6,689 bases of DNA, taken from NCBI GenBank assembly GCA_022566975.1, contig JADFHV010000120.1:1-6689 (forward strand), in the 5' to 3' direction. The notes beneath the pieces are model-generated. The model ran no database searches and was not told where the DNA came from. It saw only the letters and a list, made by a program, of their open reading frames with translations. Each line of letters starts with the position of its first letter. The stretch's first letter is position 1. The position numbers were made by a program, and so were the translations under genes. The DNA comes from Chloroflexota bacterium (GTDB taxonomy: Bacteria > Chloroflexota > Dehalococcoidia > SAR202 > UBA11138). Below are positions 1 through 5,939 of this stretch, in pieces.

Positions 1-164
1 ATACCTCCACCTATCTCTCTGACACGATGTTCCGCCACCTCCCGCCGCCAGTCGTGGACGCCGACGATCTCCACGTCGCGCATGGCGGTCAGGTGTCGAA
101 GGTATGCGGCGTCGTACAGGGAGTGCCAGTGGCTCACGCCGATGGCCGCGACGCGAATCGTCAC
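1..164 (-). CDS. Gfo/Idh/MocA-family oxidoreductase, N-terminal fragment (runs off the left edge)
   Basis: Reading the minus strand from a GTG at 162-164 gives 54 open codons to the window edge. The product starts VTIRVAAIGVSHWHSLYDAA and continues with a VEIVGVHDW stretch. A hydrophobic beta strand, then G-x-x-H-x-H, then a second strand ending in a hydrophobic-x-x-D position is the usual start of the NAD(P)-binding Rossmann fold of Gfo/Idh/MocA proteins, which oxidise or reduce sugars, inositols and related compounds. The substrate cannot be told from this fragment; the catalytic EKP-type motif and the C-terminal domain lie outside. The GTG is preferred because no ATG lies upstream in frame and a GGGAG stands 10 bases upstream (175-179). 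A candidate promoter sits at 207-236. Family assignment is fairly secure, function is open. Confidence 0.75.
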   Translation of the reverse strand, partial: MTIRVAAIGVSHWHSLYDAAYLRHLTAMRDVEIVGVHDWRREVAEHRVREIGGG

Positions 165-206
165 GTCAGCGCGACTCCCGGCGGGGGTACGGCTGGATGG
201 CGTTAC

Positions 207-236
207 AGTATATCTCCCCCGAGTCGAGCATGTCGG
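207..236 (-). promoter_or_regulatory. Candidate sigma70-type promoter for the Gfo/Idh/MocA gene
   Basis: On the minus strand a -35-like CCGACA (231-236) is followed after 18 bases by TATACT (207-212), which matches five of six consensus -10 positions. The expected transcript start near position 200 leaves a leader of about 35 bases before the GTG at 164. This would make the oxidoreductase independent of oppDF. The -35 box matches only four of six positions. Confidence 0.4.
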
Positions 237-378
237 GAGACCGCAGCAGCAGGAACACCCCTGACTTCACCAGAGGGCCGATGGGCGGACCGCCGACGCC
301 AGGTCCTGCGACGTCCGGGCGGACAGCGTTCGACCTGGGCGCGTTTGACCAGGCTCTGAGGCGACTCCGGAGGCTGCG

Positions 379-1416
379 CTAGGGCTTGGCCTCCGCGTAG
401 CCGTCGACCCTGATGCACGCGACCCAATGCTCCGGGGTGACCTCTCGCAGGTCAGGGACCTCGAGCTGGCAGTCGTCGATGGCGATGGGACAGCGTGTGT
501 GGAACACACAACCTGGCGGTGGATTCAGGGGGCTGGGGACGTCGCCCTCTAGAATGATCCTCTCCCGCTGCGCCTCGACGACCGGGTCCGGTATCGGCAC
601 GGCCGATAGAAGGGCCTTCGTGTATGGGTGCAGAGGATTCTCGTAGAGCTCGTTCCGGTCCGCTATCTCAACGATATGGCCCAGGTACATCACCGCTACC
701 CGGTCGCTGATGTGCCGTACCACCGAGAGGTCGTGGGCGATGAAAAGATACGTGAGGCCGAACTCCTCCTGGAGCTCCTCCAGCAGGTTGATTACCTGCG
801 CCTGAATGGATACGTCCAGCGCCGAAACGGGCTCGTCGCAGACGATGAAGGCGGGGTTGACGGCAAGGGCTCTGGCGATGCCTATGCGCTGACGCTGTCC
901 ACCGCTGAACTCGTGGGGGTACCGGTCGGCCATGTAGGGGTTAAGACCCACGACCGTCAGCAGCTCGGTTACCCTGTCCCGATACTCGCCCTTGCCTGAC
1001 GTGAGCTTGTGGACAATAAGTGGCTCCCCGACGATGTCACCGCAAGTCATGCGCGGGTTCAGAGACCCGTAGGGGTCCTGGAAGATGATCTGCATCTTGC
1101 GCCGCATCCGACGCATCTCGCCGCTGCCCATCTCCTGTAGGTTTTGGCCCTCGTACGTGACCTCTCCACCGGTAGGCTCATACAGGCGCAGGATGCACCT
1201 GCCCGTCGTGGTCTTGCCGCAGCCGCTCTCACCCACGAGGCCCAGCGTTTCGCCCTTCTTGATGAAGAACGACACGCCATCGACGGCTTTGATCTGGGCG
1301 ATCGTCCGCTGCATGATGATCCCCGACGTGACCGGGAAATACATCTTGAGGTTTTTGACGTCTAGGAGGATTTCCTGATCGCCGTCAGTCGTCTGTGAGG
1401 TTTGAGCCTCTACCAT
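379..1416 (-). CDS. oppF: Peptide/dipeptide ABC transporter ATP-binding protein, OppF/DppF type
   Basis: This 345-residue protein is one of the two cytoplasmic ATPases that power an oligopeptide/dipeptide-type importer (ABC class with separate D and F subunits). The nucleotide-binding domain is complete: Walker A GESGCGKT (62-69), Q-loop Q113 in IFQDP, signature FSGGQ (170-174), Walker B IVCDEP with catalytic E195, D-loop SALD (198-201), and switch histidine H228. The C-terminal oligopeptide-transporter extension follows (about 255-345) with NPLHPYT, PSPLNPP and cysteines C303, C309, C316 and C334. The SALD-type D-loop and the VxxIKKGE region after an [12 protein letters not shown] stretch are typical of F subunits. 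The start ATG lies 10 bases after the oppD stop and has AGGGAG six bases upstream. The substrate cannot be read from an ATPase; nickel, peptide and sugar systems share this family. Confidence 0.93.
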   Translation of the reverse strand: MVEAQTSQTTDGDQEILLDVKNLKMYFPVTSGIIMQRTIAQIKAVDGVSFFIKKGETLGLVGESGCGKTTTGRCILRLYEPTGGEVTYEGQNLQEMGSGEMRRMRRKMQIIFQDPYGSLNPRMTCGDIVGEPLIVHKLTSGKGEYRDRVTELLTVVGLNPYMADRYPHEFSGGQRQRIGIARALAVNPAFIVCDEPVSALDVSIQAQVINLLEELQEEFGLTYLFIAHDLSVVRHISDRVAVMYLGHIVEIADRNELYENPLHPYTKALLSAVPIPDPVVEAQRERIILEGDVPSPLNPPPGCVFHTRCPIAIDDCQLEVPDLREVTPEHWVACIRVDGYAEAKP

Positions 1417-1422
1417 CGTTAT

Positions 1423-1428
1423 CTCCCT
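1423..1428 (-). promoter_or_regulatory. Ribosome binding site of oppF, overlapping the oppD stop codon
   Basis: The minus strand reads AGGGAG six bases before the oppF ATG. Its first bases overlap the TAG stop of oppD (1427-1429), so a ribosome finishing oppD covers the oppF binding site. This suggests translational coupling, which would keep the two ATPase subunits in balance. Confidence 0.7.
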
Positions 1429-2425
1429 AGGCCTCTGCGGCAGTCAGCTCGGTGAGCTCCGCGTGGCGCCAGCAGGCCGATTCGTGTCCGTCTACTGTCG
1501 TCATAAGGGACGGGGTCTCCTGAGTGCATTTCTCGTAGGCGAACTTGCACCGTGGCGCGAATGAGCAGCCCACCGGCAGGTCCACCAGGTCCGGCGGCAA
1601 CCCCTCTATCGGTTGCAGCCTGACTCTGGTGCTCTCGTCCAGCCTCGGGACGGACCTAAGCAGCCCTATCGTGTAGGGGTGTTTGGGGTTGTGATATATC
1701 TCCTCCGCGGTGCCCGACTCGATGATCTTGCCGGCGTACATCACGATCACATTCCGGGCATACCGGGCCACAACGCCCAGGTTGTGAGTGATGATTATCA
1801 TCGCCGTGCCGAACTGCTCCGCCAGAGATGACATCAGGTCTAGAATCTGGGCCTGAATGGTGACGTCCAGAGCGGTGGTGGGCTCGTCCGCGATGATCAA
1901 CCTGGGATTACAGCTAAGGGCCATGGAGATCATGACCCTCTGTCGCATCCCACCGCTGAACTGGTGGGGATAGTCCTTCAGGCGCCGTTCGGCGTCGGGG
2001 ATGCCCACAAGCCTCAATAGCTCGGCCGCTCGCTCGCGAGCCTGTTGCTTGCCCATACCCTGGTGGAGCTCAAGGGTCTCAGTGAGCTGACGCTCTATGG
2101 TCAAGACAGGGTTCAGCGATGTCATCGGCTCCTGGAAGACCATCGCTATGCGGTTGCCCCGGATGCGACGCATCTCCGACGCGTCCAACTCAAGCAGGTT
2201 CTCCCCTTCAAATTTCACGCTGCCGTTGACGATCCTGCCAGGCGGGGTGGCCACGAGGCCCATTATGGAGAGCGCGCTGACGCTCTTTCCGCAACCGCTC
2301 TCCCCCACAATGCCCAAGATCTCGCCTTCCTCGAGCTTGTATGAGATCCCGTCCACTGCCTTCACGATCCCGTCATGCGTGAAGAAGTACGTCGCCAGGT
2401 CCTCGATCTCGAGCAGATTCGCCAT
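1427..2425 (-). CDS. oppD: Peptide/dipeptide ABC transporter ATP-binding protein, OppD/DppD type
   Basis: Partner ATPase of the downstream oppF product, 332 residues from the chosen start. It has Walker A GESGCGKS (41-48), Q-loop Q98 in VFQEP, signature FSGGM (156-160; Met at the last position is usual for D subunits), Walker B LIIADEP with E181, D-loop TALD (184-187) and H214. The C-terminal extension contains NPKHPYT and cysteines C287, C293, C300 and C318. The open frame extends 59 codons further to a GTG at 2602, but that part has no family resemblance. The ATG at 2423-2425 has a strong GGGGAG four bases upstream, and the product [10 protein letters not shown] starts where family members do. 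It is the first gene of an oppD-oppF unit. No permease or solute-binding protein gene is adjacent on either side, so the transporter's other parts must lie elsewhere or be shared. Confidence 0.92.
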   Translation of the reverse strand: MANLLEIEDLATYFFTHDGIVKAVDGISYKLEEGEILGIVGESGCGKSVSALSIMGLVATPPGRIVNGSVKFEGENLLELDASEMRRIRGNRIAMVFQEPMTSLNPVLTIERQLTETLELHQGMGKQQARERAAELLRLVGIPDAERRLKDYPHQFSGGMRQRVMISMALSCNPRLIIADEPTTALDVTIQAQILDLMSSLAEQFGTAMIIITHNLGVVARYARNVIVMYAGKIIESGTAEEIYHNPKHPYTIGLLRSVPRLDESTRVRLQPIEGLPPDLVDLPVGCSFAPRCKFAYEKCTQETPSLMTTVDGHESACWRHAELTELTAAEA

Positions 2426-2429
2426 TTGG

Positions 2430-2437
2430 CTCCCCCC
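2430..2437 (-). promoter_or_regulatory. Ribosome binding site that fixes the oppD start
   Basis: The minus strand reads GGGGGGAG, four bases before the ATG at 2425. It is a much better site than anything before the GTG at 2602, and supports the shorter 332-residue product. Confidence 0.65.
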
Positions 2438-2559
2438 AGAAACGACCATATCACCCGCGGGCACTGGCGATATCCCCATGCCCGGGCAACTATCACACGT
2501 ATCTAACGACGGCCCAGGGCCAGACCGTCCTGACGCGACACTTGGAATCAGGTTGAGAC

Positions 2560-2588
2560 ATTCTAGTGGATTGCGATATGGAGCGCAA
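2560..2588 (-). promoter_or_regulatory. Candidate promoter for oppDF
   Basis: TTGCGC (2583-2588) and TAGAAT (2560-2565) are separated by 17 bases on the minus strand. The -10 box matches five of six consensus positions, the -35 box three of six. The expected transcript start near 2553 gives a leader of about 125 bases before oppD, which contains the 10-bp palindrome TGCCCGGGCA at 2479-2488. The rest of the stretch between the old receiver stop (2718) and this promoter shows no recognisable gene, and no stem-loop with a T-run to end transcription from the kinase gene. Confidence 0.4.
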
Positions 2589-2717
2589 CCCGGAGTAACC
2601 ACGCCATTCCGGTTCGCGCCGTCCCGATCATTGAGGGAGTGCCGGGGCGCTCTGGCGGGTTCCAGGGCCGGCCGGACACGCCGCTCTACCTCGGGCCTGA
2701 GGCCGCGCGGGGCTAGC

Positions 2718-3048
2718 TCACCTCTCCAGGACCGCGCCGACTAGCTCCGCAAGCGACTCAGGGGTGAAGGCCCACTCGGTCCGGGAGCACTCCAGCGGCC
2801 CGATAGACTCTTCGCCGTAGCCCCAGGTGAAGAGCACCTTGGCATTCGGGTATATTGCGGTCACGCGCTCCGCTAACTGCTAACTGCCGCCCACCCATGA
2901 GAGGCATGACAACGTCGGTGAGCAGGAGATGGACCTCTTCGCCCGTCCCCTGCCGGACAAGACTCAGGGCCTCGTCTCCATTGGCGACATCGAGCACACG
3001 GTAGCCCTGCTGGCGAAGCACCGAGCCCGCCAGCTCGCGTATCAGGGG
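2718..3048 (-). pseudogene. Receiver (REC) domain remnant, formerly the C-terminus of the sensor kinase
   Basis: Past the TAG at 3049-3051 the same frame goes on as P-L-I-R-E-L-A-G with YRVLDVANGDEAL and LLLTDVVMPLMGGRQLA, a clear response-regulator receiver fold with the phosphoacceptor Asp in TDVVMP. After RQLA a direct 7-bp tandem duplication (taactgc twice, 2874-2887) shifts the frame. Dropping one copy restores ERVTAIYPNAKVLF, then a WAFTPESLAELVGAVLER ending, and a TGA at 2718-2720. The ancestral gene would then be 505 codons including stop, a standard hybrid kinase length. In the restored sequence the usual Ser/Thr of the MSGY motif is Trp (FTWGY) and the usual Lys of KPF is replaced (EWAF), so switch residues seem lost too. 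The remnant has no start with a good ribosome binding site and is probably not translated. Confidence 0.85.
2874..2887. repeat. 7-bp tandem duplication causing a frameshift in the receiver remnant
   Basis: The plus strand shows taactgc-taactgc, two perfect adjacent copies. Removing one copy joins the upstream receiver frame to a downstream frame that continues the fold to a natural stop. This is the pattern of replication slippage and could in principle revert. Confidence 0.85.
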
Positions 3049-4239
3049 CTAGTCGTCCACAAGAAGGACGGTCTCCGTGCCGACGGACAGGCGCCGCCGA
3101 TCGCCACGCCCGGTGGAAGCGCCGAGCGCCTCCTCGACCCTGGGCAGGTAGACGCGGAAGGTGGACCCTCTCCCAGGCTCGCTGTCAACCGCGATGAACC
3201 CTCCGGCCTGGGACACGATCGCGTGGCACGTGGACAGCCCCAGACCTGTGCCACCCTCCGGCCCCCTGGTCGTGAAGAAGGGCTCGAACACACGCGCCTT
3301 GACCTCTTCGCTCATACCCACCCCGGTGTCGGTAATGTCCAGCTCCACGAACTCCCCGCATTCTACCCCAGGATAGTTGCTCAGGAGATCGGGACCCAGG
3401 GTGACCTCGTCGGTCCTGATGATGAGCTTACCGCCCTCCGGCATCGCGTCGCATGCGTTGACGGTCAGGTTTACGAGGACCTGCTCAGCCTGGCCCGAGT
3501 CGATCAGCACTCGGCCGACGTCCGACCCGGGAAGGATGACCAGCTCTATAGCCTCGCCGACGAGATGTCTGAGCATACCCTCCAGCTCGATGACCAGGCC
3601 GTCCAGTATTGTCTCCACCGGCTCCACCGGCTGCCCTCGAGAGAAGGCCAGCAGCCGTCGGGTGAGCCGGGCCGCTCCCTCGGTGGCGTTTCGGATCTCT
3701 CCAAGATGGCGTTGGACGTCGTCTTTCGGGCCCAGGGCCTCAGAGGCTAACCCGACGTAGCAGGCGATGGCGGCCAACAGGTTGTCAACGTCGTGAGCCA
3801 GACCCCTCGACAGCCTGCCGACTGTCCCCATCCTCTGCGCCTCGAACAGCTGGGCTTCGAGCTGCCTGCGCTCGGTCGAGTCCGTGATCAGGGCGACAAA
3901 CCGTGGGCATCCCGGGGCCTCAAGCCGCTGGACCTGGACTTCGGCAGGAAATGTGCTCCCATCCTTACGACGGTGGACGCCGTTCAGAGCTGCGGGCTCT
4001 CGGACGCTCATCGGCAACGGCTGAGCGTCGGCGCACAGGGTGCCAAAGGACTGGCCGACCAATTCCCGGTCGTGGTAGCCGTAGAGTCGCCGGCAGGCGC
4101 CGTTGACGTAGGCTATCCTGCCGTCATGGCCGATGATGGCCACGGCCTCACCGACCGCGTCCAGCGCTTGGGCCAGCTGACTCGTGTCGGAGAACGCAGG
4201 CCGTGCAGGTTCGAGGGAGCTTTCGCTGCTGGCGGACAT
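3049..4239 (-). CDS. PAS-domain sensor histidine kinase, truncated before its receiver domain
   Basis: The 396-residue product is a cytoplasmic-looking sensor kinase with no membrane segment. A PAS domain spans about 20-122 (VGEAVAIIGHDGRIAYVN, then RRKDGSTFPAEVQV), followed by a short linker. The HisKA dimerisation region is at 130-200 with phosphoacceptor H149 in GLAHDVDNLL, and an HATPase_c domain has the N-box with N257/N261, G1 DTGVGM (304-309), F-box FEPFF (318-322) and G2 GTGLGL (330-335). All catalytic motifs are intact. The chain ends at VLLVDD, the first strand and acidic pair of a receiver domain, because GAG has become TAG at 3049-3051. The kinase may thus still autophosphorylate but lacks its built-in phosphate acceptor. 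The start ATG has only a weak binding site (GAGA). No partner response regulator is adjacent. The signal sensed by the PAS domain is unknown. Confidence 0.88.
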   Translation of the reverse strand: MSASSESSLEPARPAFSDTSQLAQALDAVGEAVAIIGHDGRIAYVNGACRRLYGYHDRELVGQSFGTLCADAQPLPMSVREPAALNGVHRRKDGSTFPAEVQVQRLEAPGCPRFVALITDSTERRQLEAQLFEAQRMGTVGRLSRGLAHDVDNLLAAIACYVGLASEALGPKDDVQRHLGEIRNATEGAARLTRRLLAFSRGQPVEPVETILDGLVIELEGMLRHLVGEAIELVILPGSDVGRVLIDSGQAEQVLVNLTVNACDAMPEGGKLIIRTDEVTLGPDLLSNYPGVECGEFVELDITDTGVGMSEEVKARVFEPFFTTRGPEGGTGLGLSTCHAIVSQAGGFIAVDSEPGRGSTFRVYLPRVEEALGASTGRGDRRRLSVGTETVLLVDD

Positions 4240-4301
4240 GGCAGGTCTCTGCGCGAGTGGTACGGGCCGGCCAACGCCGGGTCTCGACCGGCGCGTGCCA
4301 T

Positions 4302-4307
4302 ATTATG
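4302..4307 (-). promoter_or_regulatory. Candidate -10 box for the sensor kinase gene
   Basis: The minus strand reads CATAAT, five of six consensus bases, about 60 bases before the kinase ATG. No convincing -35 box lies 16-19 bases upstream, which would fit an activator-dependent promoter, but this is weak evidence. Confidence 0.3.
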
Positions 4308-4332
4308 CGAGGCGCTCGTGTCATCTCGTCCC

Positions 4333-4387
4333 CTGTTCTAATACAACAGAGGTCTCAATCCGGATCATGTCAGGGCCGTCTTGAGAC
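4333..4387. repeat. Two inverted repeats upstream of the sensor kinase gene
   Basis: CTGTT-N7-AACAG lies at 4333-4349 and GTCTCAA-N22-TTGAGAC at 4352-4387, the latter enclosing the 8-bp palindrome ATCCGGAT (4358-4365). Both stand just upstream of the candidate -10 box at 4302-4307, where regulator sites would be expected. Arms of 5-7 bases can occur by chance. Confidence 0.35.
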
Positions 4388-4419
4388 GAACACGGCACTT
4401 GCGCCAGTTTCAACCATAC

Positions 4420-4449
4420 AAAAAGGCCAGGTTTTGAGCCTGGCCTTTT
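4420..4449 (-). terminator. Strong intrinsic terminator after the cytidylate-kinase-like gene
   Basis: An 11-bp perfect stem pairs 4421-4431 with 4439-4449 around a 7-base loop; its core is GGCCAGG/CCTGGCC. On the minus strand the stem ends in TTTTT (4420-4424), about 50 bases after the TGA at 4499-4501. The plus strand also ends in TTTT, so it could work both ways. It separates the nucleotide-binding-fold/kinase-like unit from the sensor kinase gene. Confidence 0.88.
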
Positions 4450-4498
4450 CGTCAAGTCGTGCAGACAATCGAGGCTGTCCCGTTGGAGATCTGGAAGG

Positions 4499-5236
4499 TC
4501 AGACGGGCGCCGTCACCTTGGGGCGAAGCCTTCCCTCTTCCAGGGCCGCCGACGCCCCAACGACAATATCGACGGAGTAGTCGAGGTCCATGTCGCTGGT
4601 GTTTACCACCAGGTCGTAGAGCTCCGGGCTGTCCGGATGCTCGATGCCAAAGAAGCGCTTGAAGAAGTTCACGCGGGCCTTGTCCCTGGCCTGCACCGTG
4701 CGCTCCGCCTCCTCGCGGTCGATGCGCTCACGTTCCACTATCGTCTGTATGCGGTCTTCCAATGTAGCGACGACGCCGACTCGGAGCACCCCGGGCACGT
4801 CCCTAAGGATTATGTAGCCACCTCTCCCAACGATAACGACGTTACCCACGGCCGCGAGGTCATGCATGGTCTTACTTACGGCCTCGAAGTACTTCTCGTC
4901 CTCCAACTCGTGCCCTCGCGTGATGGTGGGCTGGGGCAGGTCCTCGAACTCCTGGGTCAGGTACGCCGCGACGCCCGGCCCAAAGTATGGGTCTCCGCCG
5001 GCACCGGTCACGGCCGACCGCTCGAGGATGCGCTGGAGGATTCGCGAGAACCTCTCGCCTCTGGTTGGCGGCCGCTCCTCCCGCTCGTGCAGTGCCTCGA
5101 CGGTTGCCCCGGCGTGGCGGGCCACGTCGGTAAGTATGAACCTGTCTACGTAGTCAGCGTCGATTCGCTGGGCAACCAGGGGTCCGAGCTTTCTCCCGCC
5201 GCCTCCGGACAGGCCACCCATTGCTATGACTGCCAT
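4499..5236 (-). CDS. Cytidylate-kinase-like family protein
   Basis: The 245-residue product resembles the cytidylate-kinase-like P-loop family (Pfam Cytidylate_kin2 type) rather than classical Cmk. It begins MAVIAMGGLSGGGGRKLG, in which the glycine-rich loop (7-15) lacks the GKS/T of an ordinary Walker A, as is usual for this family. Next come YVDR (29-32), the family-like VVIVGRGGYIIL (133-144), LRVGVVATLEDRI (151-163), the lid-like DKARVNFFKRFFG (185-197) and YDLVVNT (207-213). By homology it should bind a nucleotide and possibly phosphorylate a nucleotide or another small molecule; the substrate of this family is not generally established. The start ATG has GGAGGTG six bases upstream (5241-5247). 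It lies 23 bases after the stop of the nucleotide-binding-fold gene, so the two are probably co-transcribed and both end at the 4420-4449 terminator. Confidence 0.82.
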   Translation of the reverse strand: MAVIAMGGLSGGGGRKLGPLVAQRIDADYVDRFILTDVARHAGATVEALHEREERPPTRGERFSRILQRILERSAVTGAGGDPYFGPGVAAYLTQEFEDLPQPTITRGHELEDEKYFEAVSKTMHDLAAVGNVVIVGRGGYIILRDVPGVLRVGVVATLEDRIQTIVERERIDREEAERTVQARDKARVNFFKRFFGIEHPDSPELYDLVVNTSDMDLDYSVDIVVGASAALEEGRLRPKVTAPV

Positions 5237-5259
5237 AGAGCACCTCCGCGTCGGATCGG

Positions 5260-5715
5260 TCAGGCGAACCTCTCCAGGGTGTACCGGTACCGGCCGGCAA
5301 GGATACCGCAGACGGCCCTGTATACGTGCATTCCCACCCTCGGCTCCAACTCAAAGAGCTCCCGTAGCTGTGCCCTGGGGATCACGAGACCGCTGCCAGG
5401 CGTTGCTGCGTGGGTCGTCGTAACGAGCAACGGGGGATCAAACAGCACCGCCACCGGAAACGCCTCGTAGGGCTTCATGGTCCGGACCACGACACTCGCC
5501 TCCGGCGACTCGTGGGTGGCGGTAACCTCTCCCTCTCGTACGATGTACAGACGGCTGCCCGGCTCGTTCTGCACTCCCAGGCAGTCCCCTTCACTAAAGT
5601 CCCACCCTTGGCAAAGGGCTGCGACGCGCTCCAGATCGCGCTCGGGTAGTCCCTGGAAGATGTCTACTGCCTCCAGGAATTGGACCGTGTGAGTCGCTGC
5701 AACTCGGTAGACCAT
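5260..5715 (-). CDS. Single-domain cyclic-nucleotide-binding-fold protein, degenerate binding cassette
   Basis: The 151-residue protein has the layout of a CRP/PKA-type cyclic-nucleotide-binding domain: an N-terminal helix with FLEAVDIFQGLPERDLERVA (13-32), strands with FSEGDCLGVQNEPGSRLYIV (40-59), the EGEVTA turn (61-66), and C-terminal helices from PRAQLRELF (113-121). There is no helix-turn-helix after the dimerisation helix, so it is not a CRP-like transcription factor by itself. The phosphate-binding cassette normally reads FGE...PRSAT; here the aligned stretch is FPVAVLFDPPLLVTT (86-100), so the conserved Glu and Arg that hold the cyclic phosphate appear to be Val and Leu. Ligand binding is therefore doubtful, and the role may be protein-protein regulation. 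An in-frame TAG seven codons upstream fixes the start region; the ribosome binding site (AGG) is weak. The downstream partner is the cytidylate-kinase-like gene. Confidence 0.75.
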   Translation of the reverse strand: MVYRVAATHTVQFLEAVDIFQGLPERDLERVAALCQGWDFSEGDCLGVQNEPGSRLYIVREGEVTATHESPEASVVVRTMKPYEAFPVAVLFDPPLLVTTTHAATPGSGLVIPRAQLRELFELEPRVGMHVYRAVCGILAGRYRYTLERFA

Positions 5716-5762
5716 CGTCCTGTGCCCTGACCGCTACGATCACTCCCTATCACACCCACACT

Positions 5763-5791
5763 ATCTTTTCAGAGGATCACGGTTCTGTCAA
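5763..5791 (-). promoter_or_regulatory. Candidate promoter for the nucleotide-binding-fold/kinase-like operon
   Basis: A perfect TTGACA (5786-5791) is followed after 17 bases by AAAGAT (5763-5768) on the minus strand. The -10 box is poor (three of six), as in many activator-dependent promoters. The expected start near 5756 gives a leader of about 40 bases. The surrounding 5750-5880 stretch is clearly more AT-rich than the genes. Confidence 0.5.
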
Positions 5792-5810
5792 GATTGTGCG
5801 GACAATCACA
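5792..5810. promoter_or_regulatory. CRP/FNR-family-like operator abutting the -35 box
   Basis: The minus strand reads TGTGA-TTGTCC-GCACA at 5795-5810, nine of the ten defined bases of the E. coli CRP consensus TGTGA-N6-TCACA. Overlapping it is the perfect inverted repeat GATTGT-N4-ACAATC (5792-5807). The site touches the TTGACA box and is centred about 46 bases before the predicted start, near the position of class II activator sites. Which regulator would bind is unknown. Confidence 0.4.
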
Positions 5811-5939
5811 ACTGTTTTCGGAGTGTTCTGAGTCGTTTTGCACGCTATCTTGAATCATGAAAGGCAAATCACGTATTTTTCGTCCAGAGTCAGAAGTGCG
5901 GCAAAACGCTTCGCTGAAAGGGCGCGGAGGGCGGACTCC

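Noticed and set aside
2426..2602. N-terminal extension of OppD to a GTG at 2602
   Set aside because: The 59 extra residues have no family counterpart, and a strong ribosome binding site precedes the ATG at 2425; the candidate promoter lies inside the extension.
2591..2715. Plus-strand open stretch containing GRPDTPLYLG, slightly reminiscent of a TrpB-like segment
   Set aside because: The resemblance is limited to a few residues, there is no start signal, and a stop follows at once; treated as chance.
3049..3051. Reassigned or read-through UAG joining the kinase to its receiver
   Set aside because: UAG ends oppD directly before the oppF start and also ends apt and oppF where their families end, so it is a normal stop here; in addition, read-through would hit the 7-bp frameshift in the receiver.
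2929..3750. A 273-codon plus-strand open frame opposite the sensor kinase
   Set aside because: It mirrors a gene with complete kinase motifs on the minus strand; its own translation resembles no family and it arises from the GC-rich codon pattern of the real gene.
4637..5470. A 277-codon plus-strand open frame across the cytidylate-kinase-like and cNMP-fold genes
   Set aside because: It spans two well-supported minus-strand genes and their ribosome binding site and shows no family motif.
5880..5939. A terminator after apt
   Set aside because: I looked for a stem followed by a T-run on the minus strand and found only weak, distant complementary pieces.
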